From Nocardia mangyaensis (GTDB taxonomy: Bacteria > Actinomycetota > Actinomycetes > Mycobacteriales > Mycobacteriaceae): DNA of 64,000 bases. The translations under genes and the position numbers were made by a program. Location: the NCBI RefSeq assembly GCF_001886715.1, contig NZ_CP018082.1:4340001-4404000 (forward strand). Direction: 5' to 3'. Positions within the stretch are counted from its first letter, which is position 1, and each line of letters starts with the position of its first letter. Under the pieces are notes generated by a model. It saw only the letters and a list, made by a program, of their open reading frames with translations, did not search any database and was not told the DNA's origin. Positions 42,118 to 51,384 of this stretch are shown here, one piece after another.

Positions 42118-42717
42118 CTACCTGTTCTTGCCGAGCGATCCGAGGGCGGCGCGCAGCGCCACCGAGGTGCTCGCGGCGGGCTGGTCGGCCAGGACGGCGT
42201 CGACGGCCTGCTCGGCCTGCTTCGCCGGGAAGCCGAGCCCGACGAGCGCCTCGACGACCTGCTCGCGCACCGGCGTGATCGGTACCCGATCACCGGCCGG
42301 ACCGGCGGGCACCGGGACGAGATTCACCTTGTCGCGCAGTTCCACGACCATGCGTTCGGCGCCACGCTTGCCGATGCCGGGTACCCGGGTCAGTGCCGCG
42401 ACGTTGCTCTCGGCCAACGCTTTGCGCAGTGCCTCGGGTTCCAGCACGGCCAGCACCGCCATCGCCAGGCGCGGTCCGACACCGGACACGGTCTGCAGCA
42501 GGCCGAACAGTTCGCGTGCCTCGGTGTCGGCGAACCCGTACAGGGTCATCGAGTCCTCGCGCACGATCATCGCCGTGGACAGCCGAGCCTGTTCGCCGCG
42601 GGTGAGCCCGGCCAGCGTGGCGGGGGTGACGTTGAGGCGGTAGCCGACACCGGCGGCCTCGATCACCACATGATCGAGCGCGATCTCGAGCACCTCACCG
42701 CGTATCGACGCGATCAC
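42118..42717 (-). CDS. ruvA: Holliday junction branch-migration complex subunit RuvA
   Basis: A 199-residue DNA-binding tetramer subunit. It has an OB-fold N-terminus ([20 protein letters not shown]), two helix-hairpin-helix motifs ([17 protein letters not shown] and [17 protein letters not shown]) and a C-terminal UBA-like domain that contacts RuvB. GTG 42715-42717 overlaps the ruvC stop (GTGA); the longer upstream frame is inside ruvC. Confidence 0.97.
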   Translation of the reverse strand: MIASIRGEVLEIALDHVVIEAAGVGYRLNVTPATLAGLTRGEQARLSTAMIVREDSMTLYGFADTEARELFGLLQTVSGVGPRLAMAVLAVLEPEALRKALAESNVAALTRVPGIGKRGAERMVVELRDKVNLVPVPAGPAGDRVPITPVREQVVEALVGLGFPAKQAEQAVDAVLADQPAASTSVALRAALGSLGKNR

Positions 42718-43283
42718 CCGCGCACCACCTTTCGTTGTTCGGCGAGCCGTTGTTCGTAGCGGCGGCGCACCTCGTCCGCCTTGGCTTGGGCGGCCGCCAT
42801 CCGGTCCAGCAGCGGCGCCCGCCAACAATGACAGATCGCCAGGGCGAGCGCATCGGCGGCATCGGCCGGTTTCGGGGCCACCTGTAGTCCGAGAATCCTG
42901 GTCACCATGGCGGTGACCTGGGCCTTGTCGGCGGTGCCGTGGCCGGTGACGGCGGCCTTGACCTCACTGGGGGTATGGAACGCGACTCGTATCCCCCGCC
43001 GCGCCGCCGCCAGGGCGATCACCCCACCGGCCTGCGCGGTCCCCATCGCCGTACGCACATTGTGCTGGGCGAAGACCCGCTCGATCGCGACCGCCTCGGG
43101 CCGGTGGGTGTCCATCCACTCCTCGGCGGCATCGGCGACGGCCATCAGCCGCAAGGCCAGCTCCGCCTCCGGCGGCGTCCGCACCACCCCCACATCGAGC
43201 GCGACGACTTTGCGCCCCGGCCCGCTGTCGACCATGCTGAGCCCGCACCGGGTGAGCCCGGGATCGACGCCCATCACCCGCAC
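42714..43283 (-). CDS. ruvC: Crossover junction endodeoxyribonuclease RuvC
   Basis: A 189-residue RNase-H-fold resolvase that cuts Holliday junctions. Catalytic acids lie in [10 protein letters not shown] (Asp7), AIERVF (Glu) and the C-terminal [12 protein letters not shown] (two Asp). GTG 43283 gives the expected MRVMGVDPG start behind AAGGGG; TTG 43289 would add two residues. First gene of the ruv operon, 21 bp downstream of a LexA box, so it is part of the SOS response. Confidence 0.97.
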   Translation of the reverse strand: MRVMGVDPGLTRCGLSMVDSGPGRKVVALDVGVVRTPPEAELALRLMAVADAAEEWMDTHRPEAVAIERVFAQHNVRTAMGTAQAGGVIALAAARRGIRVAFHTPSEVKAAVTGHGTADKAQVTAMVTRILGLQVAPKPADAADALALAICHCWRAPLLDRMAAAQAKADEVRRRYEQRLAEQRKVVRG

Positions 43284-43303
43284 CGGCAACCCCTTCGACG
43301 AAC

Positions 43304-43319
43304 ACGAACAGTTGTTCGA
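43304..43319 (-). promoter_or_regulatory. LexA (SOS) box of the ruvCAB operon
   Basis: On the minus strand TCGAAC-AACT-GTTCGT fits the LexA box TCGAAC-N4-GTTCGA at all but the last base, 21 bp before the ruvC start. A LexA box at ruvC is established in M. tuberculosis. Confidence 0.85.
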
Positions 43320-43484
43320 AAGCGTAGTGCATTCCGGTTCGCGCGCCGACGAGCGACACGAGGCACGGACAGCACGACCACAACCGCGGTGTGGGCGACG
43401 GTGGGAGCGGATGTCCAGCGCGCGATCGACCGGCCCGAATCCGGACGCGGCAGGTCGGGCCGCGACACCCCGCGGCGTCGGCCG

Positions 43485-44621
43485 TCACGGCGTCGTCGGC
43501 AGCCCGATCGCGGGATCGATGAACCGGTTGGTGACGATCGTGTCGGCGGTGACGTCGTCGGGGACCTCGACGCCGCGCTTGCGCAGGATCGGGGTGACCG
43601 CGGTGATCACGCGGTCCACGCGGGCGGTGTCGAAATCGCCGAGGGTGTCGTCGGGACCGTTGCCGACGATCTTCTGGGCGAGCTGGACTTTCACCGAGTC
43701 GGTATTGCCCGCCGCGGTCATCGGCGGGCCGTCGGGGATCGTCTCGGCGATGCGCAGCAGGGCGGCGTTGACGGGTTCGGGATCGTCGACGTAGTCGATC
43801 TGGGCCTGCTGCAGCATCGGCACCAGGGCCGTCAGGCAGCCGCTGAGCGTGTCGAGTTCGCCGGTGCGCACCGACCAGGCGTGCGGGTAGATCTCGTAGC
43901 CGGATTCGTGCACGAGCAGCGATTCGACCGGCTTCATCCAGCCCGTGACGTCGTGTTCCCAGCGGTAGGGCTCGTTGGAGACATAGCCCTGCTGCATCAC
44001 CCGGCCGCGTTCGGCGACGAACCGGCTCGGGGTGCCGTCGAAGGAGGCGTCGGCCTGCTCGGGCAGTACGTCACCGTCGGCGATCAGGTAGTCCATGAAG
44101 ATCTTGCCCTCGGAGTAGACCACCGGCGCACCGCTGGCCGCGACGTCCTTCCAGGTCTTGACCTGCGGATAGGTCGCGGGGTCCCACATCACGATCTGCG
44201 GGTTCACATCGAGGGAGGCGAAGACGCCGGTCACCGGGAACTTGGCCGCGGACCGCACGGCGTCGTCGGTGGGGACGAAGCCGAGGGTGATGCTGGTGTC
44301 CTGATACATCTGGGCGGGCACCGGCTGTCCGCCGAGGAACGGACCACCGAGGCGCACTTCGACATTCACGCCGGTGTCGGCGAGCGGGCCGGTGTAGGCG
44401 CCCTTGTGCACATCGACGGTGCCGTCGGGGCCGACCAGCTGGAAAGCGGCGGCCCGTTCGGGGGTGGCGTACCAGTCGGTCTGGATGACCACGGTCGACG
44501 GGCAGACCCCGGCGAGGATGCCCTCGCCGGTCGGTTCGGGCACGGAAGTCGCGCTGTTGCAGGCGGTCAGCAGGGCGGCCCCGGCCAGTGCGGCCGTGGC
44601 GAGGAGGGGTTTGTTGTGCAC
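43485..44621 (-). CDS. NMT1/THI5-like ABC substrate-binding lipoprotein
   Basis: A 378-residue lipoprotein with lipobox LLTACNS (Cys near residue 21). The mature part has QTDWYATPERAAAFQLVGPDG and later YEIYPHAWSVRTGEL, typical of NMT1/THI5-like binding proteins for thiamine precursors, sulfonates, pyrimidines or amides. It is third in an ATPase-permease-binding protein operon. GTG 44619-44621 follows AAGGA. A GTATAC operator upstream links it to the nearby GntR regulator. The ligand is unknown; adjacent cytosine-deaminase-like enzymes suggest a ring amide or pyrimidine. Confidence 0.82.
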   Translation of the reverse strand: MHNKPLLATAALAGAALLTACNSATSVPEPTGEGILAGVCPSTVVIQTDWYATPERAAAFQLVGPDGTVDVHKGAYTGPLADTGVNVEVRLGGPFLGGQPVPAQMYQDTSITLGFVPTDDAVRSAAKFPVTGVFASLDVNPQIVMWDPATYPQVKTWKDVAASGAPVVYSEGKIFMDYLIADGDVLPEQADASFDGTPSRFVAERGRVMQQGYVSNEPYRWEHDVTGWMKPVESLLVHESGYEIYPHAWSVRTGELDTLSGCLTALVPMLQQAQIDYVDDPEPVNAALLRIAETIPDGPPMTAAGNTDSVKVQLAQKIVGNGPDDTLGDFDTARVDRVITAVTPILRKRGVEVPDDVTADTIVTNRFIDPAIGLPTTP

Positions 44622-44659
44622 GGGAGTCCTTCGGGTCGAGCGAATGTGCGGGGGTGGAG

Positions 44660-45508
44660 TCAGGCGTCGCGACGCAGGCCGTGCGCGTGGTCGACCCGGC
44701 GGGCCAGGAAGTCGAAGAGCCAGAACAGGATCAGGCCGACCAGCGAGGACAGCAGCAGAGCGGTGAGCAGTTCCTCGGTGGCCAGCTGCTGGCGGTAGAC
44801 GTCGATCATCCGGCCGATACCCGGTTCCCCCTGCCGGAAGAAGAAGTCGGCGACGATGGAGCCGATGATGGCCATGCCGCCGGAGATCTTGAATCCGGAG
44901 ATCATCGCGGGCAGCGCGCTCGGCAGTTGCAGTTTCAGCAGTCGCTGCCCGCGGCCCGCGCCGTGCAGGGTGAACAGGTCGTGTTCGGCGGGCGCCACCG
45001 ATTTCAGGCCGAACAAGGTGTTGGTGATGACCGGGAACAGCGAGACCATCACGCACACGATCACCCGGCTGGAGAACTCGTAGCCGAACCAGAAACCGAA
45101 CAGCGGGACCACCGCGAGGATCGGGATCGTCTGCAGCACCACCGCATACGGATACAGCGAGTACTCCGCCCAGCGGGCCTGGCTCATGATCACGGCGAAG
45201 GCGACGCCGAGCACGATCGCGATGATCAGCCCGACGAGGGCAACCTGCACCGTCGACCACAGCGCGGTCACGATCGTGGACCGCGCCATCGGGTCCAGCA
45301 GCCCCTTGGCGACGACCTGTTCCGGCGCGGGCAGCAGGAACCGCGACTGCGGGTCCAGCAGCACGTGACTGACCAGCGACCAGCTCGCCAGCACCGCCAC
45401 GAACACGACCACCGGCGCGAACACCCGGATCGGGGACATCCGAAACGGCCACCGGCGCGGTGACCGCGCGGCGGTCTCCCCCACCCCGGCGACGGCGACG
45501 GCGGTCAC
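44660..45508 (-). CDS. ABC transporter permease (SsuC/TauC-like)
   Basis: A 282-residue inner-membrane protein with about six helices. The EAA-like loop EHDLFTLHGAGRGQRLLKLQLPSALPAMISGFKI (only part shown: HGAGRGQRLLKLQLPSALP) contacts the ATPase. Family: BPD_transp_1 of the taurine/sulfonate/thiamine-precursor type. The GTG start overlaps the ATPase stop (GTGA). Confidence 0.85.
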   Translation of the reverse strand: MTAVAVAGVGETAARSPRRWPFRMSPIRVFAPVVVFVAVLASWSLVSHVLLDPQSRFLLPAPEQVVAKGLLDPMARSTIVTALWSTVQVALVGLIIAIVLGVAFAVIMSQARWAEYSLYPYAVVLQTIPILAVVPLFGFWFGYEFSSRVIVCVMVSLFPVITNTLFGLKSVAPAEHDLFTLHGAGRGQRLLKLQLPSALPAMISGFKISGGMAIIGSIVADFFFRQGEPGIGRMIDVYRQQLATEELLTALLLSSLVGLILFWLFDFLARRVDHAHGLRRDA

Positions 45509-46320
45509 GCGGCCGCCTCCTGTTCGGCGCCACGCAGAGCGGCCGAGACCTCGGCCGAGATCGCCGCGAATTCCGGGGTGTAGCGCAGCGCGGGCAGGCG
45601 CGGGAAGTCGAAGGGCACCGGGATCTCGGCGGCGACGCGGCCGGGCCGACCGGTGAGCACGACGACGCGGGTCGACATGAACACCGCCTCGCCGACCGAG
45701 TGGGTCACGAAGACCCCGGCGAAGCCGTCGCGCCGGAACAGCGCGCCGACCTCTTCGTTCAACCGCTGCCGGGTGATCTCGTCGAGGGCACCGAAAGGTT
45801 CGTCGAACAGGAACAACTCGGGCCGCAGGGTGAGTGCGCGGGCGATCGAGGTCCGCATCCGCATGCCACCGGAGAGCTGGGCGGGTTTGTGTTTCTCGAA
45901 GCCGGTGAGCCCGACCCGGTTGATCGCGTCCTGCGCGTCGGCCCGGCGGGTCGCCCGGTCGACCCCGGCCAGTTCGGCGGGGAGTTCGACATTGCGGGCC
46001 ACGCTGCGCCAGGCCAGCAGGGTCGACTCCTGGAAGACGTAGCCCATCCGGCCCGCGTCGACGCGCACTGTGCCTCCGGTCGGCTGTTCGAAGCCGGCCG
46101 CCAGGCGCAGCAGGGTGGACTTGCCGCACCCCGAAGGGCCCACCAGCGAGACGAATTCGCCGGATCGCACGCGCAGGTCGATGTCGGACAGCGCCCTGGT
46201 GCCGTCGCCGAACACCAGGGAGACGCCGTCGAAGGTCAGGGCCGGGGCGGAATCGGCGTCGCGGTCGATGCTCGTATACGAGTCGATGGCGGGCGACGCG
46301 GTGGAAGCCGTTGCGCTCAT
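45505..46320 (-). CDS. ABC transporter ATP-binding protein (SsuB/TauB-like)
   Basis: A 271-residue ATPase with Walker A GPSGCGKST, signature LSGGMRMRTSIARAL and Walker B LFLFDEPFGALDE, followed by a switch His in VFVTHSVGEA. It energises the importer formed with the next two genes. First gene of its operon; a TCGTATACGA operator lies 59 bp upstream of its ATG and a second GTATAC palindrome lies inside its 5' end. Confidence 0.88.
   Translation of the reverse strand: MSATASTASPAIDSYTSIDRDADSAPALTFDGVSLVFGDGTRALSDIDLRVRSGEFVSLVGPSGCGKSTLLRLAAGFEQPTGGTVRVDAGRMGYVFQESTLLAWRSVARNVELPAELAGVDRATRRADAQDAINRVGLTGFEKHKPAQLSGGMRMRTSIARALTLRPELFLFDEPFGALDEITRQRLNEEVGALFRRDGFAGVFVTHSVGEAVFMSTRVVVLTGRPGRVAAEIPVPFDFPRLPALRYTPEFAAISAEVSAALRGAEQEAAA
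46271..46282. promoter_or_regulatory. GTATAC palindrome inside the 5' end of the ABC ATPase gene
   Basis: CTCGTATACGAG is a perfect 12-bp palindrome with the same core as three intergenic sites in this region. It lies within codons 13-17 of the ATPase gene and could act as a second operator causing a roadblock or loop. Confidence 0.4.
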
Positions 46321-46378
46321 GGACTATTTCTAGTCACCGGTCATTGCCGATGGCGGTCGGCATGATTACACCCTTGTT

Positions 46379-46388
46379 TCGTATACGA
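46379..46388. promoter_or_regulatory. GntR operator upstream of the ABC importer operon
   Basis: TCGTATACGA, a perfect 10-bp palindrome of the FadR/VanR-type GntR class, lies between the amidohydrolase stop and the ABC ATPase start on the minus strand. Confidence 0.6.
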
Positions 46389-47591
46389 TCAATGTGCGGG
46401 TGTCAGCGCGCCCCGCGCGGCGACGATCCTGCCGCGCTTGAGGACCAGGCGCCGGGTGGGTACCGCGACCACCGCGGCGGCCGGGGTCGGCGCGTCGAGG
46501 ACCACCAGATCAGCGGGGGCGCCGACCGCGAGGCCGTAGTCGGCGAGACCGAGAACCTCCGCGCCGCCGTAGGTTCCGGCGTGCAGGGCGAGTTCGATCT
46601 CCGCATCGGCAACCAATCGATCGCGATAGGCCACGGCGCCGATCCGGCGCAGCATGTCGCCGTCACCGTAGGGCGTCCACAGATCGCGGATGCCGTCGTT
46701 GCCCAGCGCCAGCGTCGCGCCCGCCGCGCGCATGACCCGCACCGGGACCACCGGCGCCTCGCCGACCGCGCAGGTCACCATGGCCACGCCCGCCTCGGCG
46801 AGATCCTCGGCGAGGCGCCGCTGGTCCTCGGCGAGCTGCTGACCCATGGCGTAGGCATGGCTGATGGCGACCCGGCCGCCGAGCCCGAGCGCCCTGGTGC
46901 GCTCGATGATCAGGTCGAACTGCCAGGCACCGAGCGCGCCGCCGTCGTGCAGGTGGATGTCGATCTTGGCGCCGTAGCGGTCGGCCAGGCCGAAGATCAC
47001 GTCGAGCTGGCCCACCGCGTCGTTGTCGTAACCCGCCGGATCGAGGCCGCCGATCACCTCGACGCCCTCGGCCAGTGCCGCCTCGAGCAGCTCGGCGGTG
47101 CCGGGACGGGTGATCAGGCCACCCTGCGGGAAGGCGACCAGCTCGACGTCGACGCGGTCGCGGTGGCGGTGCGCGGCGGCGCGGACGACCTCGACACCCT
47201 CGAGCCCGATCTCGGGGTCGATGTCGACGTGGCTGCGCACGTGCGTGGTGCCACCGGCGATCATGGCGGCGAGCAGGTTTCCGGCGTAGTCGATGTTCGG
47301 GATGCCGAGTTCGGCGCGGCGGGCTTCCCCGTTGGCGATCCGCCCGGCCAGGGTGCGGCCGCCGGTATTGGGCACCCAGGGCCCACTCCACAGGGTCTTG
47401 TCCAGGTGGCAGTGGGTGTCGACGAGTCCGGGCAGGATCAGCGCGCCGCCGAGGTCGACGACTTCGGCGCCCGCGGGCGCCAGGCCCGGCCCGATCGCGG
47501 CGATCCGGCCGCCGACGAGGTGGATGTCGGCGGGTTCGAGCGCGATGCCGGGAAGCCACGGCGTGCCACCACGCAACAGCAGTTCGGTCAT
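46389..47591 (-). CDS. Cytosine-deaminase-like amidohydrolase
   Basis: A 400-residue metal-dependent hydrolase of the amidohydrolase superfamily. The metal-binding HxH is in VDTHCHLDKTLW, further His in IHLHDGG and ISHAYAMG, and the catalytic Asp in LGNDGIRDLWTPYG. This is the cytosine deaminase/AtzC-like branch acting on ring amines or amides. ATG 47591 follows AGGAGG. It follows the TSUP gene (20 bp) and precedes the importer, so carrier, enzyme and importer are probably co-regulated. Confidence 0.82.
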   Translation of the reverse strand: MTELLLRGGTPWLPGIALEPADIHLVGGRIAAIGPGLAPAGAEVVDLGGALILPGLVDTHCHLDKTLWSGPWVPNTGGRTLAGRIANGEARRAELGIPNIDYAGNLLAAMIAGGTTHVRSHVDIDPEIGLEGVEVVRAAAHRHRDRVDVELVAFPQGGLITRPGTAELLEAALAEGVEVIGGLDPAGYDNDAVGQLDVIFGLADRYGAKIDIHLHDGGALGAWQFDLIIERTRALGLGGRVAISHAYAMGQQLAEDQRRLAEDLAEAGVAMVTCAVGEAPVVPVRVMRAAGATLALGNDGIRDLWTPYGDGDMLRRIGAVAYRDRLVADAEIELALHAGTYGGAEVLGLADYGLAVGAPADLVVLDAPTPAAAVVAVPTRRLVLKRGRIVAARGALTPAH

Positions 47592-47611
47592 GGGAGGTCC
47601 TCCTTGGTGAT

Positions 47612-48358
47612 TCACGCGGTGAGCAGCATGGCGGTGCCCGCCCCGGCACCGAAGACGATCACGACCGCGCGGAACACGCCGGGTCGCAGCCGATCCGCGA
47701 ACCGGGCGCCGAGCACGCCGCCGAGCAGGCACGCGGGCGCGAGCAGGGCGACGGCGATCCAGTCGACCGGCCCGAAGAGCGCCACCGCGATCATCGCGGT
47801 GGTCGACACCGCGACGGTGAGCAGGCTTTTCAGGCCGTTGAGCAGTTGGGCGGAGGCATCGATGCCGAGGGCGAGCGCGGTGAGCAACACGATGCCCATG
47901 CCGCCGTTGAAGTAGGCGCCGTACATGCCGCCGAGGAACACACCGGCGAACAGGGTGATCCGCGAATCGGACTGCCGGTCGGCGAGTTTGCGCGAGAGCC
48001 AGGGTTGGGCGGCGAACAGGGCGGTGGCCGCGAGGACCAGGTACGGCACGATGGCGGCGAACACCTCGGGCGGCGCGGTGAGCAGGGCGAGTGCGCCGCC
48101 GATGGCGCCCACGGTGCCGGTGATCACCAATCGTGGCAGCAGCTCCCGGAACGGCCCGGTGCGCTTGCGCAGGGTCGCCGCGCCCCCGAGATAGCCCGGC
48201 CACACCGCGACGGCATTGGTCACGGTCGCGGTGACCGGCGGCAGGCCGAAGGCCAGCAGGGCCGGGAACGACAGCAGACTGCCGCCACCGGCGATGGCAT
48301 TGCAGAAACCAGCGCCGAGACCTGCGGCCAGTAGCAGTGCCATGTGCAGGGGGTCCAT
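47612..48358 (-). CDS. TSUP-family (TauE/SafE-like) membrane carrier
   Basis: A 248-residue protein with about eight helices. The N-terminal GFCNAIAGGGSLLSFPALLAFG repeat (glycine motif) and its echo near residue 130 (FLGGMYGAYFNGGMGIVLLTAL, parts shown) define the family, which moves sulfite, sulfonates or organic anions. ATG 48358 follows AAAGGA. A TCGTATACGA operator is 28 bp upstream; it is divergent from the GntR gene. Confidence 0.85.
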   Translation of the reverse strand: MDPLHMALLLAAGLGAGFCNAIAGGGSLLSFPALLAFGLPPVTATVTNAVAVWPGYLGGAATLRKRTGPFRELLPRLVITGTVGAIGGALALLTAPPEVFAAIVPYLVLAATALFAAQPWLSRKLADRQSDSRITLFAGVFLGGMYGAYFNGGMGIVLLTALALGIDASAQLLNGLKSLLTVAVSTTAMIAVALFGPVDWIAVALLAPACLLGGVLGARFADRLRPGVFRAVVIVFGAGAGTAMLLTA

Positions 48359-48385
48359 GACATCCTTTCCGAGAGCGTGTCGCGA

Positions 48386-48395
48386 TCGTATACGA
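48386..48395. promoter_or_regulatory. GntR operator in the TSUP/GntR divergent region
   Basis: TCGTATACGA lies 28 bp before the TSUP start and 155 bp before the GntR start. Identical to the site upstream of the ABC operon. A weaker related sequence, CGTAGACAAA, is at 48502-48511. Confidence 0.65.
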
Positions 48396-48549
48396 ACTAC
48401 TGCGGCAGGTCCTGCCGAGGGCCGTCCGGGTCTCCACCGGCAGCCGAGCTGCCGGCATGACGTAGATTCGTGGGGTACTGGCCAGCGCGGGGGCCGCGGA
48501 TCGTAGACAAATCCGAAGTCGGCCCCGCTTGTCGATCGTGGGAGGCGAC

Positions 48550-49206
48550 GTGAGCAACACCGTCCGCCGGATGACTCCGCAGCAGGTCTGCCGTGCCCTC
48601 CGCGACGACATCATCCGCGGCGACTTCGTCTCCGGGCAACGACTGACCGAGGACACCCTCGCCGAGCGATACGGGGTCTCCCGAGTCCCGGTCCGCGAAG
48701 CGTTGCGGACCCTCGAAGCCGAGGGATTCGCCTCGTCACGACCCTATGCGGGCACCTTCGTCGCCGAACTGACCGAGGCGGAGGCGGCCGACCTGCTCGA
48801 GATCCGCGCCCTGCTCGAGCCCCTGTGCGCGAGCCGGGCCGCGACGCGGCGCAGCCCCGAACAGCTGGGCAGGCTCAAGGAACTCACCTCGCTGGGCCAG
48901 GCGGCTGTGCGCGACGGCAGGCTCGACGAGCTGGCCCGGCTCAACAGCCGGTTCCACGAAGTACTGGCCGAGGCGTCGGGCAGCGCGCTGCTCGCACAGC
49001 TGATCACCCAGCTGAGCTGGAAGATCGCCTGGGTCTACGCGGTCGAGCTGCCGCGCAGGGCCGAGGACTCCTGGGACGAACACGAACAGATCTGCGCCGC
49101 ACTGGAAGCCGGTGACGCCGAGCGCGCGCACACCGTGGTCGCCGAACACATCGCGCACGCGGCCTCGGCCTACCGGTTGCGCCAGCGCGGCGGCGCCGAC
49201 GGTTAA
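48550..49206 (+). CDS. GntR-family regulator, FCD (FadR/VanR) subgroup
   Basis: A 218-residue regulator. The N-terminal winged helix has LTEDTLAERYGVSRVPVREALRTLEAEGF (parts shown: RYGVSRVPVREALRTLEAEG), and the C-terminal FCD domain has the metal/ligand His in NSRFHEVL and HEQI. GTG 48550 follows GGAGG. Four GTATAC palindromes around this gene are its likely operators, including sites before both amidohydrolase groups. It probably represses catabolic genes until a substrate binds the FCD domain. Confidence 0.85.
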   Translation: MSNTVRRMTPQQVCRALRDDIIRGDFVSGQRLTEDTLAERYGVSRVPVREALRTLEAEGFASSRPYAGTFVAELTEAEAADLLEIRALLEPLCASRAATRRSPEQLGRLKELTSLGQAAVRDGRLDELARLNSRFHEVLAEASGSALLAQLITQLSWKIAWVYAVELPRRAEDSWDEHEQICAALEAGDAERAHTVVAEHIAHAASAYRLRQRGGADG

Positions 49207-49247
49207 CACAGGCGCAGCATCGCCGGTCCGCCGCGGAAACGCGGGAG

Positions 49248-49257
49248 TCGTATACAA
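49248..49257. promoter_or_regulatory. GntR operator upstream of the second amidohydrolase gene
   Basis: TCGTATACAA lies 30 bp before GTG 49287 and differs by one base from the two other intergenic sites. Confidence 0.6.
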
Positions 49258-49286
49258 AGACTGTCCCCGCATTCCAGGAGGTTCTC

Positions 49287-50555
49287 GTGGTCGATCTGCT
49301 GCTGCGTCGTGCCCGCGTGGCCGATGACATCGATCCGGTCGACATCGCCGTCACCAACGGTGTGATCACCGCCATCGGGACGGACCCGCCAGCGGCGGCG
49401 ACCGTCGAGATCGACTGTGCCGCACGGGTCGTCATCCCCGGACTGATCGAGCCCCACGTCCACCTGGACAAGGCGTTGCTCGACGGGCGAGCCCACGCCC
49501 CCGACGACACCCTCGCGGGCGCCATCGCGATCACCGGCGACCTCAAGCGCGGGTTCACCGCGACCGATGTCGCCGACCGCGCCCGGCGGGTGCTCGACAG
49601 CGCGATCGTGCACGGCACCACCCTGATTCGCGCGCATCCGGATGTCGACCCGATCGTGGGACTGCTCGGCGTCGAGGTCCTGCTCGACCTGCGCGAGGAG
49701 TACCGCGGGTTGATCGACTTGCAGATCGTCGCGTTCCCGCAGGAAGGCATCTTGGGCGCGCCCGGCACCCTCGACCTGTTGCGCGAGGCGCTGCGGCGCG
49801 GCGCGGACGTGATCGGCGGCTGCTCCTACAACGAGGCCGACCTCGCCGACTGCCATCGCCACGTGGATCTGGTCTTCGACCTGGCCGCCGAATTCGCTGT
49901 ACCCGTCGACATCCACGCCGACTTCGCCGACGACGCCACCGACCCGCGCTTCGCCCTGGCCGACTACATCGCCGAGGCGACCCAGCGCACCGGGCTCGGC
50001 GGCCGCGTCGCGATCGGCCACGTCACCTCACTGGCATCCCGCCCGTCCCACGAACGCCAGGCGACGATGGCCCGGCTGGCGGCAGCGGGCGTCGCCGTGG
50101 TGCCACTGCCCGCCACCGACATGCACCTGGGCGGGCGTGCGGACGAGACCGCGGTGCGGCGAGGCATCGCCCCCGTCCGCGAACTGTGGGCAGCCGGGGT
50201 CACCACGGCCTACTCCTCCAACAACATCCGCAACGCCTTCACCCCCTACGGCAATGCCGACCTTCTCGACATCGGCCTGTTCCTCGCCCAGACCAGCCAC
50301 CTCTCCAGTCCACCGGACCTGCGCCGCGTCCTGGACATGGCCACCGTCGACGCGGCCACCGTGGTCGGCGTCGCCGACCGCCACGGCATCCGGGTCGGTG
50401 CGGACGCCGACCTCGTCGTCCTCGGCACCCACCGCCTCGCCGACGCCCTCCTGGACCGCCCCGACCGCTGCTACGTGATCAAAGCGGGCCGCGTCGTCGC
50501 CCGCACGACCCGGGTCACCGAGATCGTCGCCCGCCCGATCGCGGTCGTCGACTGA
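49287..50555 (+). CDS. Cytosine-deaminase-like amidohydrolase, second copy
   Basis: A 422-residue amidohydrolase paralogous to the one at 46.4 kb. Metal sites are HVHLDKAL, VDIHADFAD and GHVTSL. The final motif is SSNNIRNAFTPYGNADLLD, with Asn in place of the usual catalytic Asp (compare NDGIRD in the first copy), so chemistry may differ. GTG 49287 follows AGGAGG. It is downstream of gntR on the plus strand and carries its own operator. Convergent with the second ABC cluster. Confidence 0.8.
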   Translation: MVDLLLRRARVADDIDPVDIAVTNGVITAIGTDPPAAATVEIDCAARVVIPGLIEPHVHLDKALLDGRAHAPDDTLAGAIAITGDLKRGFTATDVADRARRVLDSAIVHGTTLIRAHPDVDPIVGLLGVEVLLDLREEYRGLIDLQIVAFPQEGILGAPGTLDLLREALRRGADVIGGCSYNEADLADCHRHVDLVFDLAAEFAVPVDIHADFADDATDPRFALADYIAEATQRTGLGGRVAIGHVTSLASRPSHERQATMARLAAAGVAVVPLPATDMHLGGRADETAVRRGIAPVRELWAAGVTTAYSSNNIRNAFTPYGNADLLDIGLFLAQTSHLSSPPDLRRVLDMATVDAATVVGVADRHGIRVGADADLVVLGTHRLADALLDRPDRCYVIKAGRVVARTTRVTEIVARPIAVVD

Positions 50556-50558
50556 GGT

Positions 50559-51365
50559 TCAGACCGCAGCGTGGTTGCCCTGATGGACGAGGGCGTCGAT
50601 GCGGCGCTTGTAGGCGTTGAATTCCGGTGTGGTGGAGTCGCGTTCGCCGGGCAGGTCGATCTCGACGATGTCGCGGACGTGACCCGGGTTGCCGTGTGCC
50701 GCGCCGCCTGCCATGACGACCACGCGGTCGGCCAGGTAGACCGCTTCGTCGATGCCATGGGTGACGAAGACGACGGTGACGGCAGTTTCGCGGTGGATGC
50801 GTTTGAGTTCGGCTTGCATGTCGGTGCGAGTGAGGGCGTCGAGGGCGCCGAAGGGTTCGTCCATGAGCAGGACCGCGGGGCTGTTGGCCAGGACGCGGGC
50901 GATGGCCACGCGCTGCTGCATGCCACCGGAGAGTTGGTGCGGGAACGACTGCCGGACCCGGGTGAGGCCGACGGTGTCGAGCCAGCGGTCGGTGATCTCG
51001 GCGATGTCGGGGCGGGTCATCCTGGCCTGTTTCGGTCCGTAGCCGATGTTCTCGGCGACCGTGAGCCACGGGAACAGGCCGTAGTCCTGGAACACGACGC
51101 CGCGTTCGGGCCCGGGTCCGCTGATCGGCTCGTCGCCGACGCTGACGGTTCCGGTGGTGGTCGTCTCGAAGCCGGCCAGAATCCGCAGCAGGGTGGACTT
51201 TCCACACCCGCTCGCCCCGACCACGCAGACGAATTCGCCTGCGGCGATGTCGAGTCCGACACCATCGACCGCGAACCCGGGCGCACCGGGAAAGCGCTTG
51301 CCGAGACCGTCGATGACGATGCGCGCCGGGCGGTTCGGGCGGCGCCGGGTGGAGTAGATCTTCAT
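50559..51365 (-). CDS. ABC transporter ATP-binding protein (second importer)
   Basis: A 268-residue ATPase: Walker A GASGCGKST, Q-loop FQDYGLFPW, signature LSGGMQQRVAIARVL, Walker B LLMDEPFGALDA, His-loop VFVTHGIDEA. SsuB/TauB-like. Last gene of the formamidase-amidase-binding protein-permease-ATPase operon, 20 bp after the permease. Confidence 0.88.
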   Translation of the reverse strand: MKIYSTRRRPNRPARIVIDGLGKRFPGAPGFAVDGVGLDIAAGEFVCVVGASGCGKSTLLRILAGFETTTTGTVSVGDEPISGPGPERGVVFQDYGLFPWLTVAENIGYGPKQARMTRPDIAEITDRWLDTVGLTRVRQSFPHQLSGGMQQRVAIARVLANSPAVLLMDEPFGALDALTRTDMQAELKRIHRETAVTVVFVTHGIDEAVYLADRVVVMAGGAAHGNPGHVRDIVEIDLPGERDSTTPEFNAYKRRIDALVHQGNHAAV

Positions 51366-51384
51366 GGGTGTCCTGTCTGCGCGG

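Noticed and set aside
46321..46388. TPP riboswitch before the NMT1-like importer
   Set aside because: The gap is only 68 bp and shows no conserved CUGAGA or thi-box elements.
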